Positions 26,257-33,700 of a stretch of 64,000 bases of DNA are shown one piece after another. The stretch's first letter is position 1; each line of letters opens with the position of its first letter. The position numbers were made by a program, and so were the translations under genes. The notes below the pieces were generated by a model. It saw only the letters and a program-made list of their open reading frames with translations. It had not been told where the DNA came from and ran no database searches. The stretch is from assembly GCA_031253835.1 (NCBI GenBank), contig JAIRVP010000056.1, positions 62,001 through 126,000 on the forward strand. Reading direction: 5' to 3'. This DNA is from Burkholderia sp. (GTDB lineage: Bacteria > Pseudomonadota > Gammaproteobacteria > Burkholderiales > Burkholderiaceae).

Positions 26257-27414
26257 ATGACGCTTCCCGCCCTGATGCGCCGCGCCGCCGGCGCCGCCCT
26301 CGTGCTGGCCTGCGCGGCCGCGCATGCCGACCTGAAGGTCGGTGTCGACCTGTCGTCGACCGGCCCGGCCGCCGCGATCGGCATCACGAGCAAGAACGCG
26401 ATCCTGATGTGGCCGAAGACGATCGCCGGGCAGCCCGTGCAGGTGACGGTGCTCGACGACGCATCCGACCCGGGCACCGCGGTACGCAACATCCGCAAGC
26501 TGGTCGACGAAGATCACGTCGACGTCGTGGTCGGGCCGAACATCACGCCGGCCGCGCTCGCGGCGCTCGACGCGGTCGCGGCCGCGCAGACGCCGATGAT
26601 CACGCTGGTCGGCTCCGGCGCGATCGTCGAGCCGCAGGAAGGCGCGCGCACCTGGGCGTTCAAGATGGCGCAGAGCGACCGCGCGATGGCCGACGTGATG
26701 ACGCGCTACATGGCGAACCACGGCGTGAAGACGGTCGGCTTCATCGGTTTCGCGGACAGCTACGGCGACAGCTGGCTGAACGAATTCACGCGCTTCGCCG
26801 ATCTCCGCAAGATCCGCGTCGTCGCGACCGAGCGCTTCAACCGCACCGACGCGAGCGTCACGGGCCAGGCGCTGAAGCTGATCGCGGCGAAGCCCGACGC
26901 GATCCTGATCGCGGGCTCGGGCACGCCGGCCGTGTTGCCGCAGCGCACGCTGATCGAGCGCGGCTACAAGGGCCCGGTCTACCAGACGCACGGGATCGCG
27001 ACGCCGGAATTCATCAAGCTCGGCGGCAGAGACGTCGACGGCACGCTGTTCCCGACCCAGCCGGTGGTCGTCGCGCACACGCTGCCGGTCGACCATCCGG
27101 CCCGCAAGGCCGCGCTCGCGTTCGTCGACGCGTACGAGGCGAAGTACGGCGCCGGCACGGTCACGCAGTTCGCCGGCGACGCGGCCGGCGTCTACCCGCG
27201 CCTCGCCGACGCGGTCGGCCGCGCGCTGAAGACCGCGCAGCCCGGCACGCCGGCGTTCCGCGCAGCGCTGCGGCACGAACTCGAGCGCGCGCACGAGCTC
27301 GTCGTGCCGAACGGCGTCGTCAACGCGAGCGACAAGGATCATGTGGGGCTCGATCAGCGCGCGAGCGTGATGGGGATCGTGAAGCAGGGCCGGTTCGTCT
27401 ACCTGAGCCAGTGA
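26257..27414 (+). CDS. Branched-chain amino-acid-type ABC substrate-binding protein
   Basis: This 385-residue periplasmic binding protein of the LivK/amide type has a signal peptide over residues 1-24 (ending AHAD). A Peripla_BP_6 domain follows, with VDLSSTGPAAAIG near its start and VDVVVGPNITPAALA. The ATG has GGAG nine bases before it. No permease or ATPase lies beside it, so it is an orphan receptor. The livHMGF operon in this window lacks an intact binding protein, and a functional link would be speculative but testable. Confidence 0.87.
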   Translation: MTLPALMRRAAGAALVLACAAAHADLKVGVDLSSTGPAAAIGITSKNAILMWPKTIAGQPVQVTVLDDASDPGTAVRNIRKLVDEDHVDVVVGPNITPAALAALDAVAAAQTPMITLVGSGAIVEPQEGARTWAFKMAQSDRAMADVMTRYMANHGVKTVGFIGFADSYGDSWLNEFTRFADLRKIRVVATERFNRTDASVTGQALKLIAAKPDAILIAGSGTPAVLPQRTLIERGYKGPVYQTHGIATPEFIKLGGRDVDGTLFPTQPVVVAHTLPVDHPARKAALAFVDAYEAKYGAGTVTQFAGDAAGVYPRLADAVGRALKTAQPGTPAFRAALRHELERAHELVVPNGVVNASDKDHVGLDQRASVMGIVKQGRFVYLSQ

Positions 27415-27507
27415 CTTGCGGTCGGATGACCGGGTGGCTTGCCCGGCATCCGGATTTCCGCCATAATCCGCCTTTCGCCGCGCACTTGCCTGCGCGGCCA
27501 GGAACAA

Positions 27508-27592
27508 GCCCAGGTGGTGAAATTGGTAGACGCAGGGGACTCAAAATCCCCCGCCGCAAGGCGTGCCGGTTCGATTCCGGCCCTGGGCACCA
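27508..27592 (+). tRNA. tRNA-Leu (CAA)
   Basis: This 85-base class II tRNA has the acceptor stem GCCCAGG/CCTGGGC and the D-arm with AAATTGGTAGAC. The anticodon stem GGGGA/TCCCC encloses the loop CTCAAAA, giving anticodon CAA for codon TTG. A short variable arm, a GGTTCGATTCC T-arm and an encoded ACCA end complete it. It is intact despite the adjacent insertion. Confidence 0.96.
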
Positions 27593-27624
27593 ATACATAG
27601 TTCCGGAGGTTCCCGGAAGTACCG

Positions 27625-27660
27625 AAACCCGCGTCAGCTCTAGGCTTTCGCGGGTTTTTT
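27625..27660 (+). terminator. Terminator after tRNA-Leu (left island end)
   Basis: AAACCCGCG and CGCGGGTTT form a nine-base stem followed by a T-run. A closely similar terminator stands at the other end of the island (34995-35033). Confidence 0.85.
27647..27660 (+). repeat. Putative attL core
   Basis: TTCGCGGGTTTTTT is identical to 35015-35028 at the far end of the island. Being part of a terminator, some similarity could arise by chance. The surrounding ACCCGCG and AGCTC segments also match, which strengthens the case. Confidence 0.55.
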
Positions 27661-27700
27661 AGTTTCAGGAGGTTCGAGAGGGGCCGGGGAAACCCAAAAA

Positions 27701-27749
27701 ATCGGGGGTAAGATCGGGGGTACGGTTTACCGATTTGGGGGGTAAACCG
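27701..27749 (+). repeat. Iterated sites in front of the integrase
   Basis: ATCGGGGGTA occurs twice in direct orientation (27701-27710 and 27713-27722). It is followed by the inverted pair CGGTTTACC (27723-27731) and GGTAAACCG (27741-27749). They lie 18-66 bases before the integrase start. Such sites fit integrase arm-type binding or autoregulation of the integrase gene. Confidence 0.6.
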
Positions 27750-27766
27750 ACGACAGGGACCAACAT

Positions 27767-29005
27767 ATGCTTTCAACACCCCTTACCGACCTTCGATGCC
27801 GCACCGCCCGCCACACGGCCAACGGCACCGGCACCGGCAACAAGCTGTTTGACGGTGGCGGTTTGTTCCTTGAGCTTCGCGCCAGCGGCGCAAAGAAGTG
27901 GCGTCTCAAATACCGCTTCAACGGCAAGGAAAACCTCCTGACGTTCGGGGACTATCCCCTCGTTTCTCTCGCCGAAGCTCGCGCCAAGCGCGACGAGGCC
28001 AAGCGCACGCTCGCGGCCGGTCTCGATCCAGCAATGCAGCGCGACATGTCTCGTCATGCCCAAATCGTCGCCGCGCAGAATACGTTCGAAACCGTGGCCC
28101 GCGAATGGCATGAAATGCAGCGCGGCACGTGGAGCGTTGATCACGCCCGACGCGTCATGGATCGGTTCGAAAAAGACGTGTTCCCACATCTTGGCCGGCG
28201 CCCCATCTCCGAAATTTCGGCACCAGAGCTTCTAGCCGTGATCCGGCGTATCGAGAGTCGAGGCGCGCTTGAAACCTCCCGCAAGACACATCAGACATGC
28301 GGCCAGGTATTTCGTTACGCGATCGCCATCGGCAAAGCCGAGCGTGACCCGTCACCCGACCTACGCGGCGCACTCAAGACCAGAGCGGTAAAGAATATGG
28401 CTCGCGTCAGCGAGGGGGAATTGCCTGAGCTGCTAACGGCAATCGACAACTACGATGGTGACCGGCGAACCAAGCTGGCATTGCGCCTGCTATCTCTCAC
28501 GTTCGTCCGCACCGTCGAGCTGCGCTTCGCCGAATGGTCAGAATTCGACCTGGAGCGTGCCGAATGGCGCATTCCAGGTCCGCGAATGAAGATGCGTCAG
28601 CCACACATCGTGCCGCTCTCGAAACAGGCGCTCGCTGTCATTCAAGCAATCCGCGACACAACGACGAACAAACGCTGGCTATTGCCGAGTCCGCGCAACC
28701 CAGAACAGCCCATCAGCGAAAACACAATCCTGTACGCGCTCTACCGTATGGGCTTCCACGGCCGCATGACAGGACACGGATTCCGGGGACTCGCATCGAC
28801 GATCCTCAACGAGCGCGGCTTCAGCCCCGACTGGATCGAGCGCCAGCTCGCGCACACTGAGCAAAATAGCATCCGGGCCGCGTACAACCACGCGCAACAT
28901 CTACCGGAGCGGCACCGCATGATGCAATGGTGGACTGACTACCTCGACCAACAGAGCGGAGCGAACGTCAAGCCAATGAACACCAAGCCGCCTCGCGCTG
29001 CCTAA
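27767..29005 (+). CDS. Tyrosine integrase of the P4/DUF4102 type
   Basis: This 412-residue site-specific recombinase should catalyse integration and excision of the island. It has an N-terminal DUF4102 arm-binding domain (about residues 1-90, with LFDGGGLFLELRASGAKKW), a core-binding domain (about 105-205) and a catalytic domain. Catalytic residues are visible as R248 (FVRTVELR), H337 and R340 (HGFRG), H363 (LAHTE) and the nucleophile Y373. It is full length and all active-site residues are present, so it is likely functional. No excisionase was seen. Confidence 0.94.
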   Translation: MLSTPLTDLRCRTARHTANGTGTGNKLFDGGGLFLELRASGAKKWRLKYRFNGKENLLTFGDYPLVSLAEARAKRDEAKRTLAAGLDPAMQRDMSRHAQIVAAQNTFETVAREWHEMQRGTWSVDHARRVMDRFEKDVFPHLGRRPISEISAPELLAVIRRIESRGALETSRKTHQTCGQVFRYAIAIGKAERDPSPDLRGALKTRAVKNMARVSEGELPELLTAIDNYDGDRRTKLALRLLSLTFVRTVELRFAEWSEFDLERAEWRIPGPRMKMRQPHIVPLSKQALAVIQAIRDTTTNKRWLLPSPRNPEQPISENTILYALYRMGFHGRMTGHGFRGLASTILNERGFSPDWIERQLAHTEQNSIRAAYNHAQHLPERHRMMQWWTDYLDQQSGANVKPMNTKPPRAA

Positions 29006-29029
29006 CTTCTCGCACCTGGTCGCTAGCTG

Positions 29030-29063
29030 AGTCGCCGAGCACCTAAGTGCCGGCGACTTTTTT
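29030..29063 (+). terminator. Terminator after the integrase
   Basis: AGTCGCCGAGCAC and GTGCCGGCGACT form a nearly perfect 13-base stem over a four-base loop, followed by a T-run. Confidence 0.9.
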
Positions 29064-29421
29064 CCGCCCGCGCGCAAAGCCGCGCCGGAGTATCGCCCTT
29101 CAGTCCGCCTGGACGTCCGCCCAACCCCTTGGCCCCTACGATCGACGGCAAAGCCGTAGCGAGCTGCATAACGCGGCAGAGAGGCATTCTCGGGGCCGAA
29201 CCCCGCCCGAGAATGCCGCCCGCGCCCCGGCGCGCGCAGTTGTGACCCCGCCCCACCTGCCCGCAAAAACGAACGGTTTTTATGCACTCATGCGGTAGGC
29301 GTTCGGGGCCGTCTGGCGCGGGCTGCACGGCGGTCGGTCGGCCGATTCTTCTATGCAGTTTTATGCGCCTTGGTTATACAGTTCCGCCGGTACCGTGGTT
29401 ATGGCAGCGATGTTTGCCGGT
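29064..29421. other. Non-coding stretch behind the integrase with a strong hairpin
   Basis: No convincing gene was found in these 358 bases. A perfect 12-base inverted repeat, GGCATTCTCGGG (29183-29194) and CCCGAGAATGCC (29206-29217), has an 11-base loop. DNA turns sharply AT-rich after about 29,340. In P4-like elements the region near the integrase can encode a small immunity RNA (CI RNA); a similar structured RNA is a possibility here. Short frames exist on both strands but lack ribosome sites. Confidence 0.45.
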
Positions 29422-30255
29422 TTAGGCGTCATCTATCTTTGTTGGTGTTTTAGGTGTGGCCCTTGTCCGAGGCGGTCTTCGAGTCCCGCCTCGTTGTGGC
29501 GACACGTCAATGTCACATGCCGATTCAAACAACCGTTCGGCGTAGGCATATCCGATGCGTTTAAGGTGCGCTTCCGTGAAGTAGAGCCAGGAAAACAGAA
29601 TTGCTGTAGCGCCGAAAAGAGTAATGCCAGCCGCCGTTCCCGGAGTCAGCAATTTTGATAATTGAATGTGCGGCGGTGCGAACTGCACGACCTGGCTTTG
29701 AAGAAGTCCAAAAAATATGCCGATTACGCTCGTGGTGAGGCCAACAGGCTTCATGGCGAGCATGTTCCGGTGAAAGCCGTAAGCAATATTCTCCTTCAAC
29801 AATAGCGCATATTTTTTGCCGCGCGCAAGTTCGCGGAGGTGTCGAGTTACGCCGCTATATATCTGATCGGCTGAGACTTGGTCGCGCTGTTCGTCTTCTG
29901 CATTTGGCAGGGTAGTTTGTAGTTTTTCGCTGATGATTTTGTGATACCGAGACTTCGTGTAATCGTCTAAATGAGTGTCGCGATGCCTCAAGATAATCGT
30001 TGTCGGCATCCCGCCCCATCTTTTGACCAACCTTTCTTCAAGTCTCTTCCCGAGACCCCGTGCACCGCTTGCCAAGCCGTACACTGCGCCGCAACTCGTC
30101 ACCAATGCAAGCAATGCTGTCAGAATAGGGCTTCTCGGCCCAAGTATCCACAGCAAAGGAATCAAGAGCGGTAGCACAGTAAGCAGGCCCGGAAAAACCC
30201 GGGCGGTGCGCTGGTACGGATCTCGAAGGTAATCGATCAAGGCATTAATCGCCAT
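29422..30255 (-). CDS. Four-helix membrane protein paired with the MBL-fold gene
   Basis: I do not recognise this 277-residue protein. It has two pairs of hydrophobic segments (about residues 22-39 and 43-62, then 167-187 and 206-227). A soluble charged stretch of about 100 residues lies between them, including NIAYGFHRNMLAMKP just before the third helix. The C-terminal tail is basic and Pro/Arg-rich. The ATG is seven bases after the stop of the MBL gene, so the pair is one operon. Base composition is far more AT-rich than the core genome. A membrane effector partner of the MBL protein is an inference from pairing alone. Confidence 0.75.
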   Translation of the reverse strand: MAINALIDYLRDPYQRTARVFPGLLTVLPLLIPLLWILGPRSPILTALLALVTSCGAVYGLASGARGLGKRLEERLVKRWGGMPTTIILRHRDTHLDDYTKSRYHKIISEKLQTTLPNAEDEQRDQVSADQIYSGVTRHLRELARGKKYALLLKENIAYGFHRNMLAMKPVGLTTSVIGIFFGLLQSQVVQFAPPHIQLSKLLTPGTAAGITLFGATAILFSWLYFTEAHLKRIGYAYAERLFESACDIDVSPQRGGTRRPPRTRATPKTPTKIDDA

Positions 30256-30262
30256 AGCGGCA

Positions 30263-31333
30263 TCAATTTTCTTGTTCTTCAGGATAGGCAACTTGCGGAA
30301 TCGAAGTCCAGCCTTCGCGGGTAATTCCATTTGACACGCAAATTGAGCGCCCCTCAGTGGCACCGAACCACCCACCGCGATGCAACATGGCACGGATTAC
30401 AGATTTCCGCGGATGATCTTCATCCGCTTTTGCTGAACTACAGACTGCACTCCAGCTCGTTTTCTCGGGATGGCTTTCCAGTCGTTGCCCCAGCCATCGA
30501 TCGAGCACGTCCGTGCTGACGTTGTGCCTCCCACCATGGTGTGGCACTTGGAATACGTTAATTCCGGGAAGTGCTAGTCCGACGTTCGGTGCATAGTTCG
30601 CAGCTTCGTTGAGGGCGTCTCGGCCAGCGTCACCGGTCAGGAGTATGCGCTTGCCCTTTATTTCGGCGAATTGCACCACACTCATCTCATTCTCGTTGCT
30701 TGTGCCTTCAGTCGGGAAGTATTCGTCGCCCCACGCAGATTTAACGAAGTTAGCTACCGACTTGGCGGCTTTCATCATACCATCAAGAATGTGAGCTAGT
30801 ACGCCCTCGTCCACCTGTTCCGGCGTCTTCTCCGATGTAACCACGAGATCTAAGTAACGTCCCAGAGTAGGTGCCAGGACTGTGAAGGGGCCAATCTGCG
30901 CTCCTTGAAGAGGTGCTTGAATTGGTATGCCCTTTTCTATTGCTAACTCTTCGAGCTCCGCAGTCGCGGAGTATACGGAGCGGAGTTTGCGTCGAAGCGC
31001 CTCAGCGGAGTTGTATGTCTCGAACCGAGAGAGGATCTGCTCCGCATATAGCCACGGACGATTGATCCACAAAGTACCAACAGTGCATTCAGCGAGTACT
31101 TTACGCAGCCCGTTGGCGTGATCTTGATCGGGGTGTGTCAATACAACGTGATCGATGTGAGTCGCACCGTAGTGCGTCTTTATGTGTTCGACAACCTGAT
31201 CTCCGGTTTCGAGATAGCCTCCGTCGACGACATGAATTCCAACAACTCCATCGATCGAATAGCGAAGGGTGATTGCATCTCCACTCTTGCCAGTTTCGAC
31301 GGCCAAAAAGTCCAACTCGTAATAGTCAGCCAT
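30263..31333 (-). CDS. ComEC-like metallo-beta-lactamase-fold protein
   Basis: This 356-residue protein has an MBL domain. The metal motif is THPDQDH (H67, D69, D71, H72), the HxDxDH variant typical of ComEC C-terminal domains rather than the classic HxHxDH. LLTGDAG (D235) and VPHHGG (H265, H266) complete the site, and ENEMSVVQF matches the ComEC-type strand before it. There is no membrane part, so it is a stand-alone soluble hydrolase, perhaps acting on nucleic acid or nucleotide. It is AT-rich and located in the island, just before the membrane-protein gene. The start chosen is the ATG giving MADYYELDF. Confidence 0.85.
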   Translation of the reverse strand: MADYYELDFLAVETGKSGDAITLRYSIDGVVGIHVVDGGYLETGDQVVEHIKTHYGATHIDHVVLTHPDQDHANGLRKVLAECTVGTLWINRPWLYAEQILSRFETYNSAEALRRKLRSVYSATAELEELAIEKGIPIQAPLQGAQIGPFTVLAPTLGRYLDLVVTSEKTPEQVDEGVLAHILDGMMKAAKSVANFVKSAWGDEYFPTEGTSNENEMSVVQFAEIKGKRILLTGDAGRDALNEAANYAPNVGLALPGINVFQVPHHGGRHNVSTDVLDRWLGQRLESHPEKTSWSAVCSSAKADEDHPRKSVIRAMLHRGGWFGATEGRSICVSNGITREGWTSIPQVAYPEEQEN

Positions 31334-31633
31334 GATACCCCGTCCTTCGCAATGTGGTCTTCTGATCTCGACCACATGCGATACAAGTCAACTGACCTGG
31401 TAGGGCACATAGTCGTATTGTATTTTTTGCGGTAGCCAAACTATGGATGCAGATTGATACCGCAACGTCACTAAAGCACCTCCATATGCAGGCGTCAAGA
31501 GTCGGCAAGTGCGGAGAAATACTACGTTCGCTGATAAAAAAGAGCCTCGGTGCAGACGCACTTGTGACATATTTCTCTGCCGCGTTCGAGTTCGAGAAGC
31601 AGGCAGAAGGCGAGCACACGACAGGAGAATTGA
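31334..31633. other. AT-rich divergent intergenic region in the island
   Basis: This 300-base spacer lies between the leftward MBL gene and the rightward DUF5677-like gene, so it should hold both promoters. No clear paired -35/-10 set was found; TTGTAT around 31420 with a weak TATGGA 18 bases on is the best on the plus strand. A 74-codon frame starting at 31447 has no ribosome site. Confidence 0.4.
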
Positions 31634-32374
31634 ATGCCAATCGACCACAGACTGGTACTTGCGAGCGCTGAGGCGAACGAACAATTCGAGGCAATTCTCG
31701 CCAGGATGGAGATGGACAACACGACGCGGAACCGCGCGGCCGGAATGCTCGTCGCGTCGATCGCTGAGATGGCGAACGCGGCCATGCTGCTCATGGGCAC
31801 GCCGGTGCAATCGCACGCGCCGGTGCTACTACGTTCAATGCTCGAGGCGCTCGTTGACCTGAAATGCTTGTTGGCAGACGACGGGTATCTGGATCAGCTT
31901 GAGTTTAACGACGCGCTGCAACTGGTCAGGGTGTTTCGTGACTTTGCTGATGCGCCGGGATTCATGGACAGCGAAGAGCGCCGCCAGCAGCTCGCGGAAA
32001 TGAGGGCGCAGACGGAAGCCCGATTCGAAGCTCTACGCGATGGGAGGGCCGAGGTCAGTACGCGGGACTTGTTCGCCCGAGCTGGGATGGCTGGCGACTA
32101 CGTTGCGTACAGGACGTATTGCTCGTGGACACACAACAAGCTGTTCGCCTTGCGAGGGCGACACGGCGCGCACGGCGTTGTAAGAATGGGGCAGCCGATG
32201 CCAGATGACATGCAGCGAAGTGTCGTAACGAACTGTGTGAGCATCTATGCGCGCGCAGTGCAATCGCTTCCCGACTGCACAACCAACGTTACAGCGGACG
32301 AAGTCCGCCAGGTGATTGACGCGGTTGACCAGATCATTACGCGAGCACTCCCGCCGGGTTGGGGCGTGAGGTAA
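31634..32374 (+). CDS. DUF5677-like all-helical protein
   Basis: This 246-residue protein is predicted mostly alpha-helical. The segments PVLLRSMLEALVDLKCLLAD and TYCSWTHNKL resemble the DUF5677 family, whose function is not known and which has been noted in accessory gene regions. The ATG has a strong ribosome site (AGGAG, six bases before). GC content is between that of the island's AT-rich core and the chromosome. It is divergent from the MBL/four-TM pair. No nuclease RxxxxH motif of HEPN toxins was seen. Confidence 0.65.
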   Translation: MPIDHRLVLASAEANEQFEAILARMEMDNTTRNRAAGMLVASIAEMANAAMLLMGTPVQSHAPVLLRSMLEALVDLKCLLADDGYLDQLEFNDALQLVRVFRDFADAPGFMDSEERRQQLAEMRAQTEARFEALRDGRAEVSTRDLFARAGMAGDYVAYRTYCSWTHNKLFALRGRHGAHGVVRMGQPMPDDMQRSVVTNCVSIYARAVQSLPDCTTNVTADEVRQVIDAVDQIITRALPPGWGVR

Positions 32375-32606
32375 ACGGCGCCGCCGGGCTACTGCGGGAG
32401 TCACCTGGCGGTTCATCACTGCGGCTAAATTCCAGCTTGGATGAACTGGACTGGTCTCGATTGACCTTGTGCAGCCTTGGTTTTGCTGTTTGTGAGTTGA
32501 GTAAGGCTTTGATTTAAAAGGAAGTGCGGTGCGCGTGCAAAGCTCCGAATGCGGTGCTCGGCGCGAACCGCGTTGATGCCTCGGTGGACAACCATGCACC
32601 GATCGA
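32375..32606. other. Spacer between DUF5677-like gene and T6SS cassette
   Basis: These 232 bases separate two genes that converge. I see no gene, tRNA or strong terminator hairpin. The composition changes from moderately AT-rich to mixed, consistent with a junction between two separately acquired segments. Confidence 0.35.
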
Positions 32607-33695
32607 TTACGCACGATCCGGCAACGTGCAGTCGGCGTCGAGCGTCGGCATTCGCAGCAGCTTCGCCTTGTACTCGACAAGCTGATCGTCTGGTACATCG
32701 AAGCGCCGCAGCCAGTCATCGCTTTCGGCCGTCGTGGCGAAATACGGTGATGCCGAGCCTGGCTGGCCAATTTGCAATTGCCATACGGACGGCACGCGCA
32801 CCGACTTGAGAGCTGCATTCAGGATCATATAGTTGGGTGGTGGAACGGGCGGCCCATTCTCATCGCCGTCGACTGACGAGCCAGACTCAGGGCGCGGGCC
32901 AGCCTGGATCACAACGCCACCGTCCAAATCGTAGAGCGCATACCAGTTTGGAGGCAGTTCGTTTCGCAAGGTATCGAGGCCGCCTGCCTTATCGAGCAGT
33001 TCCTTGTTGAGGGCGGTAAGCCAGCCGACCGTCTTGATGCCGTCACGCAGGCGTGCCGCCTGCAGTAGCGGTTCGCCAACGTCAAGGGCGATCATCTGCT
33101 TGGCGAGCTGGTATTCCGTCGGCACGTTTGCGGCGGTTTTCGCGAGACTGAGATTCAATGCGTATCCGGCATACCCACTGACGGCTTTGAGCCGACGGGC
33201 GAAGTCGACGAACAGTTTCTGAAACGCAATGGGATTTTCCGCGACGTACAGTAACGACGTGGAAAATGTCAGCGTATTCAGGCCTGCATGCGGGCGAGCC
33301 TCGCGCCAGCGTTGCTGACCGAACACCTGAAAATGCCAGAACCCGGCGTCAGCTGAGGCATCCCCTGATGTCACGTATGCGGTCAGTGCGGCCTTGTCGG
33401 AGTATGACGTGAATGTGCCGGAGGGAAGGTTTCCGCCCTTGGTCTTGACGGGTTCCTTGCCGTCCTGCCAAAGCCATTTCAACTCGTCCTTCGCGATCTC
33501 GCGATATTGCTCGTAGCACTCCGATATCGCCCGGCGGACTTCAGGGTCCGCAGCATTGCGGAAGAACAGTGCGGCACGCACAACGACGGCAGCACCGACA
33601 TAGTTGTGCTTGTCGGTCGGTTCAAGCGCTCCGCCGGGAATTAGCGCTTCGCGCTGGTGTGCTTTCGCGTATTCGATGAATGCTTGGTCGGTCAT
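32607..33695 (-). CDS. DUF3396 type VI secretion immunity protein
   Basis: This 362-residue protein resembles the type VI immunity family DUF3396. Typical segments are YVGAAVVVRAALFFRNA near the start, the aromatic stretch GFWHFQVFGQQRW, and LPPNWYALYDLDGG. It is predicted cytosolic, with no signal peptide. It follows the VRR-NUC effector gene after only five bases on the same strand, so it is very likely the cognate antidote that protects the producer from its own nuclease. The short C-terminal part ends LRMPTLDADCTLPDRA. Confidence 0.85.
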   Translation of the reverse strand: MTDQAFIEYAKAHQREALIPGGALEPTDKHNYVGAAVVVRAALFFRNAADPEVRRAISECYEQYREIAKDELKWLWQDGKEPVKTKGGNLPSGTFTSYSDKAALTAYVTSGDASADAGFWHFQVFGQQRWREARPHAGLNTLTFSTSLLYVAENPIAFQKLFVDFARRLKAVSGYAGYALNLSLAKTAANVPTEYQLAKQMIALDVGEPLLQAARLRDGIKTVGWLTALNKELLDKAGGLDTLRNELPPNWYALYDLDGGVVIQAGPRPESGSSVDGDENGPPVPPPNYMILNAALKSVRVPSVWQLQIGQPGSASPYFATTAESDDWLRRFDVPDDQLVEYKAKLLRMPTLDADCTLPDRA

Positions 33696-33700
33696 GTCAG

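Noticed and set aside
27508..27592. tRNA-Leu 3' end as the attachment site of the island
   Set aside because: No copy of the tRNA 3' end was found near the right boundary; the shared sequence lies in the terminators instead.
28901..29328. Minus-strand frames of about 100-128 codons behind the integrase
   Set aside because: They lack ribosome sites, overlap the integrase end or the hairpin, and look like translated structured DNA; treated as non-coding.
29353..29658. 101-codon plus-strand frame starting with a hydrophobic helix, in front of and opposite the four-TM gene
   Set aside because: It has no ribosome site and its second half is antisense to the membrane protein gene. A small membrane peptide cannot be fully excluded.
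31447..31671. 74-codon frame before the DUF5677-like gene
   Set aside because: It has no ribosome site and runs into the well-supported start at 31634 in another frame.
31634..32374. DUF5677-like protein as a HEPN ribonuclease toxin
   Set aside because: Although helical and island-borne, it shows no RxxxxH catalytic motif in a suitable position and no adjacent antitoxin-sized gene.
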